In this document: in pieces, positions 40,633-49,927 of the stretch
How the letters are laid out: the number at the start of each line of letters is the position of its first letter
Numbering within the stretch: the first letter of the stretch is position 1
Source: Bifidobacterium callimiconis
Lineage (GTDB): Bacteria > Actinomycetota > Actinomycetes > Actinomycetales > Bifidobacteriaceae
Reading direction: 5' to 3'
Length of the DNA stretch: 64,000 bases
Assembly (NCBI RefSeq): GCF_003952005.1
Contig: NZ_QXGJ01000008.1
Location: forward strand, 62,001 to 126,000
Made by a program: the position numbers and the translations under genes
The notes under the pieces: model-generated
The model's input: the letters and a program-made list of their open reading frames with translations, nothing else
The model's database searches: none
What the model was told of the DNA's origin: nothing

Positions 40633-42681
40633 CTACTGCCGGCGCTTGGGACAGTTCTTGCGGAAGATGTCGACCACGATCCACAGCGACAGCACGAACG
40701 CGACCACGTATCCCATGAATCCGATGAGCGGGATGCCGAACACGACCGGCTTCATGCCCGCGTAATACACGATCGACGAGCCGATGAACAGACCCACCAC
40801 GATCAGCGCCATGGTCAGACGGTCCACCATGTAGCTCATCTGTCGAATCGGCTCCTCCGACCCGACCATCTCCACGTTCGCCTTGATCTGCCCGCGCGTG
40901 AGCATGCGCATCGCCGTACGCGACTCGGACAGCGCGCCCAACGCGCCGTGAATCGCCTTCTGCCCCTCGATACCCAGCGTCTTCACCTCCTCCTTGGCGG
41001 CGGAACGCAGGCCCTTCGTATTCGCGATGTGCGCGGTGATGATCGCGATCATGTCGGTCTCGGGCAGGAACTCGTCGAGCACACCCTCGAGCGTGACCAG
41101 TCCGCGCGCCACCGTGGTCACGATGCCCGGCAGCTCCACGTGATGCTTGCGCGACAGCTGCACCAATGCGTTCACGAACGCACCGATGTCGAGATCCTGC
41201 AGACTGACCGTGCCGAAGTCCTGCACGATCGCGTCGAGATCGCTCAGCAGTCCCGGATAGTTCACTTCGGACGTGTCGGTGGGGCCGGCGAACCGCAGGA
41301 ACGCCTCGGCCAGCGCGGGCGAATCCTGCTTGCCCACGGCGAAGATGATGTCCTGCAGGATCGACCGTGTGCGCGCGGACAGGCGGCCGGTCATGCCGAG
41401 GTCGATCATCACGATCTGCCCGTCGTGGATGATGATGTTGCCCGGATGCGGATCGGCGTGGAAGAAGCCCTCGTCGAGCACCTGCGCCGCGTAGTTGTCG
41501 ACGAGCTTGTTGCCGATCTCCTCCAGCGAGTAGCCGGCCTCGACCAGACGGTCGGGGTGCGAGACGGAGATGCCCTCCACGTAGTCCATCACCACCACGT
41601 GCTCGGTGCACAGGTGGATGTACGGCTTGGGGCAGTCCATGTACTTGTAGTCCTTGGCGAACTCGCGGAAATCCACCAGATTGCGCGCCTCGATGAGGAA
41701 GTTCGTTTCGGACTGGAAGCTTTCCCACAGCTCGCCGATCACGCCGTTGAGGTCGACGATCTGCGCGGATTTCACGAATCTCGTGGCGTATTTCGACACC
41801 GATCGCATGATGTCGATGTCCTGCGCCATGGTTTCGCGCACGCCCGGACGCTGCACCTTGATGGCCACGTCCTCGCCGGTGACGAGTCGGGCGCGATGCA
41901 CCTGGGCGAGCGACGCCGAGCCGAGCGGCGTGCGGTCGATCCATTCGAAGATCTCGTCGACGGGCCGGCCGTATTCGCGCGAGAGCGTGTCGAGCACGGT
42001 CTCGTAGGGCATCGGGTCGGCGTCGGCGCGCAGTTTGGCAAGTTCGTCGCAGAACTCCTGCGGCAGGATCTCGCTTCGCATGGAAAGGTTCTGACCCACC
42101 TTGACGAACGTGGGGCCGAGCGCCTCGAACATGAGCCGCATTTTGACCGGCGTGAGGCCGTGGAAGATGTCGAACTGGCGGGCGATGCCGAAGATCTCGT
42201 GGATGCGGTGGATGCGCCCCTTGCGCGTGAGATGGTACTGCTGCGCGAACGTGGGTTCGTTGCTGCCGAACAGGCCGATCGTGCGTTCGTGGCCGGCGCC
42301 GTCGGTGAGGCTGTCCTCCTCTTCGGTGACCGGGGTGCCGGAGATCGCGTCGAGCACCTGCTCGTCGGTGATCAGCGTGTCGTTGGGGGCGTCGGTGACG
42401 GGGGTGGTGAATTTGGGGAGTCTGGGACGCTTGCGCTCGGATGATGACGATGCGGTGGCGGGGTTGGTATTAGTGGCGGTGTTGGCCGACGTGTCTGCCG
42501 CGGTACCGGACGGCATGGTGTCGGGTTTGCCGGGGTTGCGTGTGGTATCGGGGTTCTGTGTGACGTCCTGCATGGTCTGCGATGTGGACGACTGGTTCTG
42601 GTTCAGCCGCGACCGCTGCTGGCGGCGCGGGCTGTGCTTCTTCCGCTGATTGCGCTGATTCGCGTGCGCCTTGTGTGCCAT
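40633..42681 (-). CDS. ABC1/UbiB family atypical kinase
   Basis: A 682-residue membrane-associated protein of the UbiB/ADCK family. Residues 1-100 are basic then polar and disordered. The family motifs follow: KxGQ in GPTFVKVGQNLSMRSEILP, the alanine-rich loop GSASLAQVHRARLVTG, AIKVQRPGVRETM, VVVMDYVEGIS, the catalytic-type GFFHADPHPGNIIIHDG and IVMIDLGMTGRLSA. Two membrane helices close the protein (MALIVVGLFIGSSIVYYAGM and YVVAFVLSLWIVVDIF). UbiB kinases support quinone or isoprenoid lipid metabolism; bifidobacteria are not known to make respiratory quinones, so a lipid-handling role is likelier. Single gene between R1 clusters. Confidence 0.9.
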   Translation of the reverse strand: MAHKAHANQRNQRKKHSPRRQQRSRLNQNQSSTSQTMQDVTQNPDTTRNPGKPDTMPSGTAADTSANTATNTNPATASSSSERKRPRLPKFTTPVTDAPNDTLITDEQVLDAISGTPVTEEEDSLTDGAGHERTIGLFGSNEPTFAQQYHLTRKGRIHRIHEIFGIARQFDIFHGLTPVKMRLMFEALGPTFVKVGQNLSMRSEILPQEFCDELAKLRADADPMPYETVLDTLSREYGRPVDEIFEWIDRTPLGSASLAQVHRARLVTGEDVAIKVQRPGVRETMAQDIDIMRSVSKYATRFVKSAQIVDLNGVIGELWESFQSETNFLIEARNLVDFREFAKDYKYMDCPKPYIHLCTEHVVVMDYVEGISVSHPDRLVEAGYSLEEIGNKLVDNYAAQVLDEGFFHADPHPGNIIIHDGQIVMIDLGMTGRLSARTRSILQDIIFAVGKQDSPALAEAFLRFAGPTDTSEVNYPGLLSDLDAIVQDFGTVSLQDLDIGAFVNALVQLSRKHHVELPGIVTTVARGLVTLEGVLDEFLPETDMIAIITAHIANTKGLRSAAKEEVKTLGIEGQKAIHGALGALSESRTAMRMLTRGQIKANVEMVGSEEPIRQMSYMVDRLTMALIVVGLFIGSSIVYYAGMKPVVFGIPLIGFMGYVVAFVLSLWIVVDIFRKNCPKRRQ

Positions 42682-42769
42682 AGTTCACCAATGATAGTTC
42701 GCGGTTGCGGCGAGGGACTGTTGTGGGATGAGGTGTGGGTGGAAATTGAGAGTGAATGGGATGGGGCAG

Positions 42770-43055
42770 GCTCCCCTCAGAGAGGCTGAGTCCGTCAGGA
42801 AAACGCCAGAGGCGTTTTTAGGACTCAGGTGAGCCGACAGGCGAACCAGAAGGAAGGTCGGCCGCAGGCCGTCCGTTCTTGCGGGATGCCGACCAACGAG
42901 GCCCAACCCCATCGTGCTCCCTCCAAGGGAGGGAGCTGGACGACGAAGTCGGACTGAGGGAGGGATTACGAGCCTCCCAGCTTCCAGAGCCCTCCCTCTG
43001 TCATGGCGTGCGCCATGACATCTCCCTCCCACGGAGGGAGAACGAGGGGGACCTG
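42770..43055. repeat. R1 repeat cluster, inverted orientation
   Basis: Same modules as at 40336-40625 but reversed: AAACGCCAGAGGCGTTTT, GGTCGGCCGCAGGCCGTCCG, GGACGACGAAGTCGGACTGA and GTCATGGCGTGCGCCATGAC. It fills most of the 388-bp gap before the phasin-like gene. Confidence 0.85.
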
Positions 43056-43069
43056 TGGACTCAGAATCC

Positions 43070-43564
43070 TTACTCGGCCTTGGCCTCGGCACCGCCGGCG
43101 GCAGGAGTCTCGCCCTCGGCTGGCGCATCGGCAGGAACGTCGGTCGCGGCCGCGGCCGCATCCTCATCCGCGCCCTTGGCTGCGGCGGCGTCGGCGGCTG
43201 CGGCCTTTTCGGCGTTTACGGTCTCAGCGATCTTGGCGACGCGGGCCACGTATTCGGCGCGCTCCTCCTCGCTCATCACGGACAGACGGGCCTTGAGCGC
43301 GGCGTCCTTCACGTCGTCCACGGCGTCGCGAGCCTTGGACGCGGCGTCGGTGGCGCCGGCGAACGCGCCCTTGGCAGCGCCCTGCGCCTTGCGAGTCAGC
43401 TCGGAATTGAGCACCTTACCCTGTTCCACGGTCAGCTCGCCCTTCTTCACGAGCTCGTCGACGATCTGCTGGCTCTTCTCGGCGCTGGCGGCCACGGCTC
43501 CCACGCCCGCGAGGAAGATGGTGCGCAGGCCATCACCGAGATTGTTGAAGTTGAAATCAGCCAT
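43070..43564 (-). CDS. phasin-like helical protein
   Basis: A 164-residue protein. The first 115 residues are amphipathic helix (FNNLGDGLRTIFLAGVGAVA, then QIVDELVKKGELTVEQGKVL), the pattern of PhaF/PhaI-type phasin family proteins in Gram-positive bacteria; the last 45 residues are Ala/Asp/Glu/Pro-rich and disordered. Phasins coat polyhydroxyalkanoate granules, but no PHA synthase gene is here, so the protein may be a coiled-coil regulator or envelope-associated factor. ATG at 43564 has AAGGAGTG upstream. Single gene. Confidence 0.75.
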   Translation of the reverse strand: MADFNFNNLGDGLRTIFLAGVGAVAASAEKSQQIVDELVKKGELTVEQGKVLNSELTRKAQGAAKGAFAGATDAASKARDAVDDVKDAALKARLSVMSEEERAEYVARVAKIAETVNAEKAAAADAAAAKGADEDAAAAATDVPADAPAEGETPAAGGAEAKAE

Positions 43565-43771
43565 GATGACACTCCTTCATATCCGCCGGATGCCCGGCCA
43601 TACGGCTGTTACGTACTGTTACGTACTGCTTATGCGGGCCGCACGCGGTCGTATATGGTTGCGCACGATTCCCGCATCGACTCCAACTTTACCCCAGCGG
43701 CCCCCGTCTCCCCCTGAACACACTCGGGTGTCATGTCGTCGCTTCAGACGCCCGGCGGTGATTGTCAAACG

Positions 43772-44611
43772 TTACCGCGGGCGGGATTCGGCCACTCGAC
43801 GCGCCTCGGACGCGAACCGGTCGAGACGGTCGAGCTCCTCACGCGCGGCGGGCGTGACCTGCGGATCGAATACGCCGTAACGATGTTCGGCGGCCTTGGC
43901 GATCAGGAAGTCGGCGATGCGCGGGTTCTTCGGCAGCAGCGAGCCGTGCATGTACGTGCCGATCACGTTGTTCACGCGTGCGCCCTCGAATCCGTCCTTG
44001 CCGTTGTTGCCCGCGCCCTCGCCGCGCACCTTGCCGAGCGGCTTCGCGCCGTCGCCGAGGAACGTCTGGCCGGAATGGTTCTCGTAGCCGATCACCGTGC
44101 CGAAGTCGTCGGACTCCTCCACCAGATTGCCGATCAGACGCACCTCCTCGCCCACGGTGTGCGCGTCGAGAATGCCGATGCCGGGCAGCTTCTCGCCCTC
44201 GCTGGTCTCGAAGTACTCGCCAAACAGCTGATACATGCCGCAGATCATGAGCATGGGCACGCCGTCGGCGGCGAGCTCGCGGATCAGGTCGGCGCGGGCG
44301 AAGAAGTCCTTGATGATCTTCTTCTGGCCGGTGTCCTGGCCGCCGCCGCCGAGGATCAGATCCACCTCGATCGGCCACTGGTCGCCCTGGTTGTAGTAGT
44401 GCGTGACCGGCTCGTAGCCGTACAGCGCCATGCGACGCTGGATGGTGAGCACGTTGCCCGAGTCACCGTAGATGTTCATGTCCTTCGGGTAGAGGCTCAT
44501 GATGTCGAGGCGGCGGTCCTCGGCGGGGGTTTCGGTCTCGAGGGTTGCGGCCGTGGTCGCGGTCGCGGCGGCCTCGGCGGTTTCGTTCACGTTTGTGGTT
44601 TCGTTCGTCAT
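43772..44611 (-). CDS. gatD: lipid II isoglutaminyl synthase, glutaminase subunit
   Basis: A 279-residue class I glutamine amidotransferase that supplies ammonia to MurT for amidation of D-Glu in lipid II. After a disordered N-terminus of about 33 residues come MSLYPKDMNIYGDSGNVLTI (GatD start), LILGGGGQDTGQ, the nucleophile in MLMICGMYQLFGEYF (Cys124) and the catalytic His in IGTYMHGSLLPKNP (His222). ATG at 44611 lies 23 bp after the murT stop, so both are one operon. The pair is essential for peptidoglycan cross-linking in many Gram-positive bacteria (family knowledge). Confidence 0.94.
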   Translation of the reverse strand: MTNETTNVNETAEAAATATTAATLETETPAEDRRLDIMSLYPKDMNIYGDSGNVLTIQRRMALYGYEPVTHYYNQGDQWPIEVDLILGGGGQDTGQKKIIKDFFARADLIRELAADGVPMLMICGMYQLFGEYFETSEGEKLPGIGILDAHTVGEEVRLIGNLVEESDDFGTVIGYENHSGQTFLGDGAKPLGKVRGEGAGNNGKDGFEGARVNNVIGTYMHGSLLPKNPRIADFLIAKAAEHRYGVFDPQVTPAAREELDRLDRFASEARRVAESRPR

Positions 44612-44634
44612 CGTCAGTCCTCGTTTCGTTTCAC

Positions 44635-46212
44635 TCAGCGGCCCACGCCGGCGTCCGATACCTTGGTCAGATGACCCAGATGCGAGCGCACCTTGAGCAT
44701 CGACGTGTACGTGCAGTAGATGCGCTTCGGCGTGCCGGGGTTCGCCTTGACGAACGCGTCCACGGCGGCGTCGATGTCGGGCTCGACCTTGCCGACGGGC
44801 ACCTGATCGTATTCGAGGCGCAACGCCATGTCCCACGCGCGCACGCCGGAGACCATGCGCACGCCGGTGCCGCGCAGTCCGGTGAAGTCCACGTCCCACA
44901 GCCAGCTCATATCGCGGCCGTCGGCGTACTGGTCGTTGATCACGATCATCGTGTCGTGGCCGGCCGGGTCGAACGACTTGAGCGACATGCGGAAGCCCAT
45001 CGGGTTCTTGACGAGCAGCAGTTCCACGCTCGTGCCGTTCACGTCGATGGATTCGCCGCGGCCGAACGCGGGAGTGACCTGCGCCACTGCGTTGATCAGA
45101 TCGTGGGTGCCGGCGTTCGCGAACTTCTGGATACGGCGGCGGGCGGCGGGCTTGGCGAGCTTCGACGATTCCATGACGGTGGCGTCGACCATGGCGGCGC
45201 GCACCACGGCGAGCGCGGCGGCCGCGTTGTAGAGGTTGTAGACGCCTTCGAGCTTCACTTTGGTGGACTGGGTGATGCCGTCGATGAGGAATTCAGCGGT
45301 GTGGTCGCCGACCTTGGTGAGGGTGACGTCGGCGGGGAGGGGGTTGTGGGACGTCTGGGCGTCGGACCCCCTCAGTCCGGCGTTGCCGGACAGCTCCCCC
45401 TGGGAGGGGGAGCCGGTAGAAGTGGATTCCGGCTTAGAAGAGGAAGAGCCGGAAGAGACCATGTCGGCGGCGTGCATGTCGTCGTCGGACGGGAAGAAGG
45501 TGCGCAGGTCGTCGGACAGGCCGAAGTAGTGCACCTTGGTGCCGTCGGGCACGAGCGAGGCGAGCTTGGCGATGCGCGGATCCTCGCGGTTGAGCACCAC
45601 GGTGCCGTCGGTCGCCTCGGCCACGTGGCCGAGCAGTCGGGCGGTGTTGTCGATCTCGCCGAAGCGGTCGAGCTGATCACGCATCACGTTGAGCAGCAGC
45701 GCGTACCGCGGGCGCACCTGCTTCACGAAATGCACGGCGTACGCCTCGTCGAGTTCGAGCACGGCAATGTCGGCGTTGAGATGACCGGTGATCGACACCT
45801 GCTGCAGCAGCGCGGACACCACGCCGCGCGTGAAGTTCGAGCCGGTGGGGTTGGTGAACACCCTAAGGCCGAGCTGCGAGAACATGGATGCGACCATGCG
45901 CGTGGTGGTGGTCTTGCCGTTCGTGCCGGACACGAGCACCACGCCGTACGGCAGTCGACTCAGCGTGCGGGCGAGGAATCCGGGGTCGATGCCCTCGATC
46001 ACCTTGCCGGGGAACGCGCTGCCGCCGTGATGGGTCACGCGGGCGGCCAGACGCACGCCCTTGCCGATCAGCGGGGTGGCGAAGGCGTTCCACGGCTTGC
46101 GCGGAGTGGCCGGGCGCGCGTTGTTCGCACCCTTCACGGTGTTCGTGCCGGTGCTCGAACCGTTCGATCCGCTGTCGTTCGCCGAAAGACCGGCCTGACC
46201 ATTACTCTTCAC
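44635..46212 (-). CDS. murT: lipid II isoglutaminyl synthase, Mur-ligase subunit
   Basis: A 525-residue Mur ligase-like ATPase that, with GatD, converts D-Glu of lipid II to D-isoglutamine. Residues 1-40 are disordered; the P-loop is VSGTNGKTTTTRMVAS (94-109), followed by AVLELDEAYAVHFVKQVRP and LLLNVMRDQLDRFGEIDNTA. The C-terminal DUF1727 domain contains LLVKNPMGFRMSLKSFDP and WDVDFTGLRGTGVRM. MurT proteins usually carry a Cys4 zinc ribbon in the middle domain; here no cysteines are seen there, and a 40-residue Ser/Gly-rich insertion (about 251-292) encoded by an R1 repeat takes its place. Confidence 0.93.
   Translation of the reverse strand: MKSNGQAGLSANDSGSNGSSTGTNTVKGANNARPATPRKPWNAFATPLIGKGVRLAARVTHHGGSAFPGKVIEGIDPGFLARTLSRLPYGVVLVSGTNGKTTTTRMVASMFSQLGLRVFTNPTGSNFTRGVVSALLQQVSITGHLNADIAVLELDEAYAVHFVKQVRPRYALLLNVMRDQLDRFGEIDNTARLLGHVAEATDGTVVLNREDPRIAKLASLVPDGTKVHYFGLSDDLRTFFPSDDDMHAADMVSSGSSSSKPESTSTGSPSQGELSGNAGLRGSDAQTSHNPLPADVTLTKVGDHTAEFLIDGITQSTKVKLEGVYNLYNAAAALAVVRAAMVDATVMESSKLAKPAARRRIQKFANAGTHDLINAVAQVTPAFGRGESIDVNGTSVELLLVKNPMGFRMSLKSFDPAGHDTMIVINDQYADGRDMSWLWDVDFTGLRGTGVRMVSGVRAWDMALRLEYDQVPVGKVEPDIDAAVDAFVKANPGTPKRIYCTYTSMLKVRSHLGHLTKVSDAGVGR
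45364..45414. repeat. R1 repeat unit inside murT
   Basis: CCCCTCAGTCCGGCGTTGCC, GGACAGCTCCCCC, TGGGAGGGGGAGCC: the same palindrome as the intergenic R1 units, read in frame as GSPSQGELSGNAGLRGSD (residues 267-283). Confidence 0.85.
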
Positions 46213-46468
46213 TGTTCACTGCCTTCTGTTCTGTCTGTTCGACCTGATTGTTCGGCTTGATGATCGTCCTGATCAACCGATCGTCAATCAATCCGACTGC
46301 CCATAACCATACCAATTCCACGTCACGTTTATGGGGGTCGACGGGGCTTGATGATCATGTCTGATGATCATGTTGGACAAGGTGCCTTTCTTCCCTCCCC
46401 CGCGTTCTCCCTCCAAGGGAGGGAGATGTCATGGCACGGCGTGGCAGAGGAAGGCTGAGGCACCTGAT
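46213..46468. repeat. gap before dnaB with short direct repeats and an R1 unit
   Basis: A tandem GATGATCATGT / TGATGATCATGTT at 46349-46374, and an R1 unit (TTCTCCCTCCAAGGGAGGGA, then GTCATGGCACGGCGTGGCAG) at about 46402-46452. No gene. Confidence 0.65.
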
Positions 46469-47884
46469 TCACACGCCCTGCTGGAAGTCCTGGGGCATGT
46501 CCTGGAAGCGGGAGTTGGCGCCGAGGAACGCGAGTCCGAACGTCTCCGTGGGGCCGTTACGGTGCTTTGCCATGATGATGTCGGCCTCGCCCGGGCGGTC
46601 CTCCTTGTCGTAGAAGTCGGGTCGGTGCACCAGGAACACCACGTCGGCGTCCTGCTCGATCGAACCGGACTCACGCAGATCGGACAGCTGCGGCTTCTTG
46701 TCGTTGCGCATCTCCGGGCCACGGTTCAGCTGCGAAAGCGCCACCACGGGCACCTCGAGCTCCTTGGCCAGCAGCTTGAGCGCACGCGAGAACTCGGACA
46801 CCTCCTGCTGGCGGCTCTCCACGGCCTTGCCGGAGCTCATGAGCTGCAGGTAGTCGATCACCACGAGCTTGAGATCGTTGGTCTGCTTGAGGCGGCGACA
46901 CTTCGCGCGGATCTCCATGAGGCTCATGTTCGGCGAATCGTCGATGAACAGCGGCGCGTTGGCGAGCTTGCCCCAGAAGTTGTTGAGCGTGTTCCAGCGT
47001 TCGGGCGTGATCTCGTCGGCGCGGCGCAGCGCACCCAGCGGAATGTTCGTCTCGGCGGCGATGATGCGCTGTGCAAGCTCGTTCTTGCTCATCTCCAAGG
47101 AGAACACGACGGTGGTCATGTTCGCGTGCAGGGCCGCGTGGCGGGCGAAGTCGATGCCGAGCGTGGACTTGCCCATGGCCGGGCGGCCGGCGACCACGAT
47201 CATCTGGCCAGGCTGCAGACCCTGGGTCACGTCGTCGATGTCGCGGAAACCGGTGGGCACGCCCTTCTGGATCAGGCCGTTCTGCAGGGCGTCGAGCTGG
47301 TTAAGCGTCTCCTCCACCACGGGGCCGATGGCCTCGTAGTCCTGACGCACCTTGCCCACGCTCATCTCGTACACCTCGGCCTGCGCGAGGTTCACGATGT
47401 CCTCGGCCTGCGAGCCTTCCGCGGAGTAGCCCATCTGAGCAATCTTGGTACCCGCGGCGATCACGTTGCGCAGGATCGCGCGCTGGTGCACGATGTCCGC
47501 ATAATAGGTGGCGTTGGCGGCGGTGGGCACGGACGCGACCAGACTATGCAGATAGTCGGCGCCGCCCACCTTCTCGAGGTTCCCCTCCTTCAAGAGTTCA
47601 TTGGCCACGATCACCGCGTCCACCGGCTGCGAGGCGGAGAACAGCGTGATGATCGCCTCGTACACGGTCTGATGCTTGGGCTGATAGAAGTCGGTGACGT
47701 CGATCATCTGGCTGACCTCGCCGATCGCGTCCTTGCTCATGAGCATGCCGCCAAGCACGGCCATCTCCGCGTTGTCGTCGTGCGGGGGGACACGGTCGAA
47801 GATCGGGTCGCGATCCGACCGCCCGTTGTGCGCGGAGGAGCCTCCGTCTCCGCGCTCGTTCCTCTCAAACGTCTGTTCTGCCAT
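46469..47884 (-). CDS. dnaB: replicative DNA helicase
   Basis: A 471-residue hexameric helicase that unwinds DNA at the replication fork. The N-terminal domain (PPHDDNAEMAVLGGMLMSKD) is followed by the RecA-like domain with Walker A VVAGRPAMGKSTLGIDFARH, VVFSLEMSKNELAQRI, Walker B LVVIDYLQLMSS, VVALSQLNRGPE and SGSIEQDADVVFLVHRP. No intein is present. ATG at 47884 is chosen; a GTG two codons earlier is also possible. It ends just before an R1 unit. Confidence 0.97.
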   Translation of the reverse strand: MAEQTFERNERGDGGSSAHNGRSDRDPIFDRVPPHDDNAEMAVLGGMLMSKDAIGEVSQMIDVTDFYQPKHQTVYEAIITLFSASQPVDAVIVANELLKEGNLEKVGGADYLHSLVASVPTAANATYYADIVHQRAILRNVIAAGTKIAQMGYSAEGSQAEDIVNLAQAEVYEMSVGKVRQDYEAIGPVVEETLNQLDALQNGLIQKGVPTGFRDIDDVTQGLQPGQMIVVAGRPAMGKSTLGIDFARHAALHANMTTVVFSLEMSKNELAQRIIAAETNIPLGALRRADEITPERWNTLNNFWGKLANAPLFIDDSPNMSLMEIRAKCRRLKQTNDLKLVVIDYLQLMSSGKAVESRQQEVSEFSRALKLLAKELEVPVVALSQLNRGPEMRNDKKPQLSDLRESGSIEQDADVVFLVHRPDFYDKEDRPGEADIIMAKHRNGPTETFGLAFLGANSRFQDMPQDFQQGV

Positions 47885-48149
47885 ACTCACGATTGTAGGG
47901 AGGCTTGGCGATGGGAGGTCCGAGTTCCGCTACACGCCACCAATTGTGCGCTTTGTGCGGTTTGCGCGCGGATTTCGAACATGATGTGGGAGGTTGTGTG
48001 AGGGGCCGAAATTGAGACGGTTCACAAATCGACGATACCCGATGAGAGGGCCCTATTTACTTGGGCACTCCCCCGGTATCTTCGTTTTGTGAACCGCTCT
48101 TCCCCGAGACGATCCCGGGGTTACTTCAATCCACCTCAAAAACCGAACA
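47885..48149. other. gap between dnaB and DUF1810 gene with an 11-bp inverted repeat
   Basis: CGGTTCACAAA (48018-48028) and TTTGTGAACCG (48086-48096) form inverted arms 57 bp apart. Otherwise nothing recognised. Confidence 0.6.
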
Positions 48150-48698
48150 TTACCGACCCAGAATCGAGAGAGTGCGGCGGTCAGGATGGCCTCCGAACCA
48201 CTTGGCGAGCACCGCATCGAACACCGGCTGGTCGGGATCGGCAAGCGCGAACAGCGTCATGCATGAGCGGAGCTTCATATCGTCCGGGCGGCCGAAGACC
48301 GCGGTGGCGGTGGGTGCGGTCGCGTCCAGCGCGGCCTGGGTGATCCTGATCAGGCGCGGGCCGAGCACCGGATGCACCAGATACGCTTTCGCCTCGTCGA
48401 GGCAGGTGATCGCGTAGTACTGGGATGTGCTTGAGCGGCCGAGCCCCTGAATCTGGGGGAAGACGTACCAGATCCAATGGGATCGCTTGGCGCCGGCGCG
48501 CACCTCGGAAAGCGCAGTGGCGTAGGAATGCCGCTGGGCATCCACGAATCGCTGGAGGTTCCACAGGTCGGGGTCGGCGGGCGGCGTGGATTCCGAGACG
48601 GCGGAGGCGGCAGCCGCAGGGCTGGCCTCTTCCGGCGCAGCACTCACATGTGATGCACCGGAGCCAGCACTCTCCGCGTTCATGGATTCATCGTTCAT
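48150..48698 (-). CDS. DUF1810 family protein
   Basis: A 182-residue protein. Residues 1-43 are Ala/Ser/Pro/Glu-rich and disordered; the DUF1810 domain covers the rest: NLQRFVDAQRHSYATALSEV, SHWIWYVFPQIQGLGRSSTS, YLVHPVLGPRLIRITQAALD, then FGRPDDMKLRSCMTLFA. The W-I-W-Y-x-F-P-Q motif is diagnostic. The biochemical function of DUF1810 is not established. It overlaps the upstream macrodomain gene by 4 bp, so both are in one operon and may act on related molecules, which is inference. Confidence 0.9.
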   Translation of the reverse strand: MNDESMNAESAGSGASHVSAAPEEASPAAAASAVSESTPPADPDLWNLQRFVDAQRHSYATALSEVRAGAKRSHWIWYVFPQIQGLGRSSTSQYYAITCLDEAKAYLVHPVLGPRLIRITQAALDATAPTATAVFGRPDDMKLRSCMTLFALADPDQPVFDAVLAKWFGGHPDRRTLSILGR

Positions 48699-49927
48699 GC
48701 TGCGGCTCCTTCCGACTCGGCTTCGCTCTTGGCTTCGTCCTCAGCATCTGAGCCCGAGCCGAACACCTCGGCGAACGACTGGTAGTTGCTGCCATGCCCG
48801 ATGATCGCGAACACGATACGCTTGAACCGCCCGCGATAGGCGTCCTCCTGCAGCACTTCCTTGAACAGTTCGGCCATGTGCTTGGGCGGGTTGTGGAACG
48901 CGCCGCAGCCGAACGCGCTGAGCACGAGCTCGTCCACGCCGTTGTCGATGGCGATGTTGAAGATCGTGCGGATCTTGCTCTTCGTGGTCTCCACCAAGGG
49001 GCCCGAGATGCGGCGCTCACCGTCCGGAGTGGTGGTGGTCGGCGGGGTGTTGATGGCGGCCACAGCGATGAAGTTGACCTTCCAAGGATCGTCGAGCAGC
49101 GGGCATCCGTCGGATTCCGGCCCGCGGAACACGGTGATGTTCGGACTGTAGCAGCCACCGAAGTTCGGGTCGAGCGGATACTGTTCGGGCTCGGGTTCGA
49201 CCCCGTACTGCTTGGCGAAGTACGAGTAGCGGTACAGCGACAAGAAGTAATTCGACCTGCGGAAGCAGGATTCCTCCTGTGCGGTGGAACCACCGATCAC
49301 GCCGCCGCCGGGCGTATAGGCGTTGGCCATGTTGAGCACGGCCACCTTGCCGGCGTCGGCCTTCACGAGTCGTTCGGCGGCGAGCAGGCAGTCGTTCGAC
49401 TCCACGGTGATCTTAGTGTCGTAGCACTGCTGCGGCGGTTCCGGGGTGAGTTCGCTCGAGTAGAGCCTGGAATCGGTGGCGATGCTCGGGTCGGCGGGAA
49501 TCCGCACGATGTGGCCGGTTTCGGAACGGTATTCGCCGGCCTTCACAGCTTGGAGGGTGGAGTAGTACACCATCCGGTGTGCCGCGTGACGCTCCCACTT
49601 CTTGCGGCGTTCGAGCCATAGGGGTGCATTCCACGAGACCGCGCCGCCGTGGACGATGGTCTCGAACGGGTCATCGGAACGCTCGTACGCCTGCTCGTCC
49701 GTGGGCCACAGCGACGAGATCCAACCGCCGCTGTAGTCCATCCAGTCGCCGGTGAGCTTGTCCTGGAAGATGGCGTGACCGTTGCCCATGCTGTCGTCGA
49801 TGGCGAGCTCGCCACGCACGAGCTTCTTCTTGATCGCCCATTCGTCGAGTCGCTGCATCCAGCCACGGAACTTGTCGGGGTCCGCCAGCTTACTGCCGTA
49901 TGCCCATTCCGAACTCGGTGTCGTCAT
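48695..49927 (-). CDS. PARG-like macrodomain protein (TIGR02452 family)
   Basis: A 410-residue protein. The C-terminal two thirds (from about residue 110) is a microbial poly(ADP-ribose) glycohydrolase-type macrodomain: RMVYYSTLQAVKAGEY, LNMANAYTPGGG, then VIGGSTAQEESCFRRSNYF, which carries the GGG loop and the catalytic QEE, and ELVLSAFGCGAFHNPPKHMA near the end. Such enzymes remove ADP-ribose from proteins or nucleic acids. The N-terminal 110 residues are an extension (DSMGNGHAIFQDKLTGDWMD) not typical of the family. The end is an acidic disordered tail. It starts a two-gene operon with DUF1810; ATG at 49927 follows AAGGAGACG. Confidence 0.87.
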   Translation of the reverse strand: MTTPSSEWAYGSKLADPDKFRGWMQRLDEWAIKKKLVRGELAIDDSMGNGHAIFQDKLTGDWMDYSGGWISSLWPTDEQAYERSDDPFETIVHGGAVSWNAPLWLERRKKWERHAAHRMVYYSTLQAVKAGEYRSETGHIVRIPADPSIATDSRLYSSELTPEPPQQCYDTKITVESNDCLLAAERLVKADAGKVAVLNMANAYTPGGGVIGGSTAQEESCFRRSNYFLSLYRYSYFAKQYGVEPEPEQYPLDPNFGGCYSPNITVFRGPESDGCPLLDDPWKVNFIAVAAINTPPTTTTPDGERRISGPLVETTKSKIRTIFNIAIDNGVDELVLSAFGCGAFHNPPKHMAELFKEVLQEDAYRGRFKRIVFAIIGHGSNYQSFAEVFGSGSDAEDEAKSEAESEGAAA

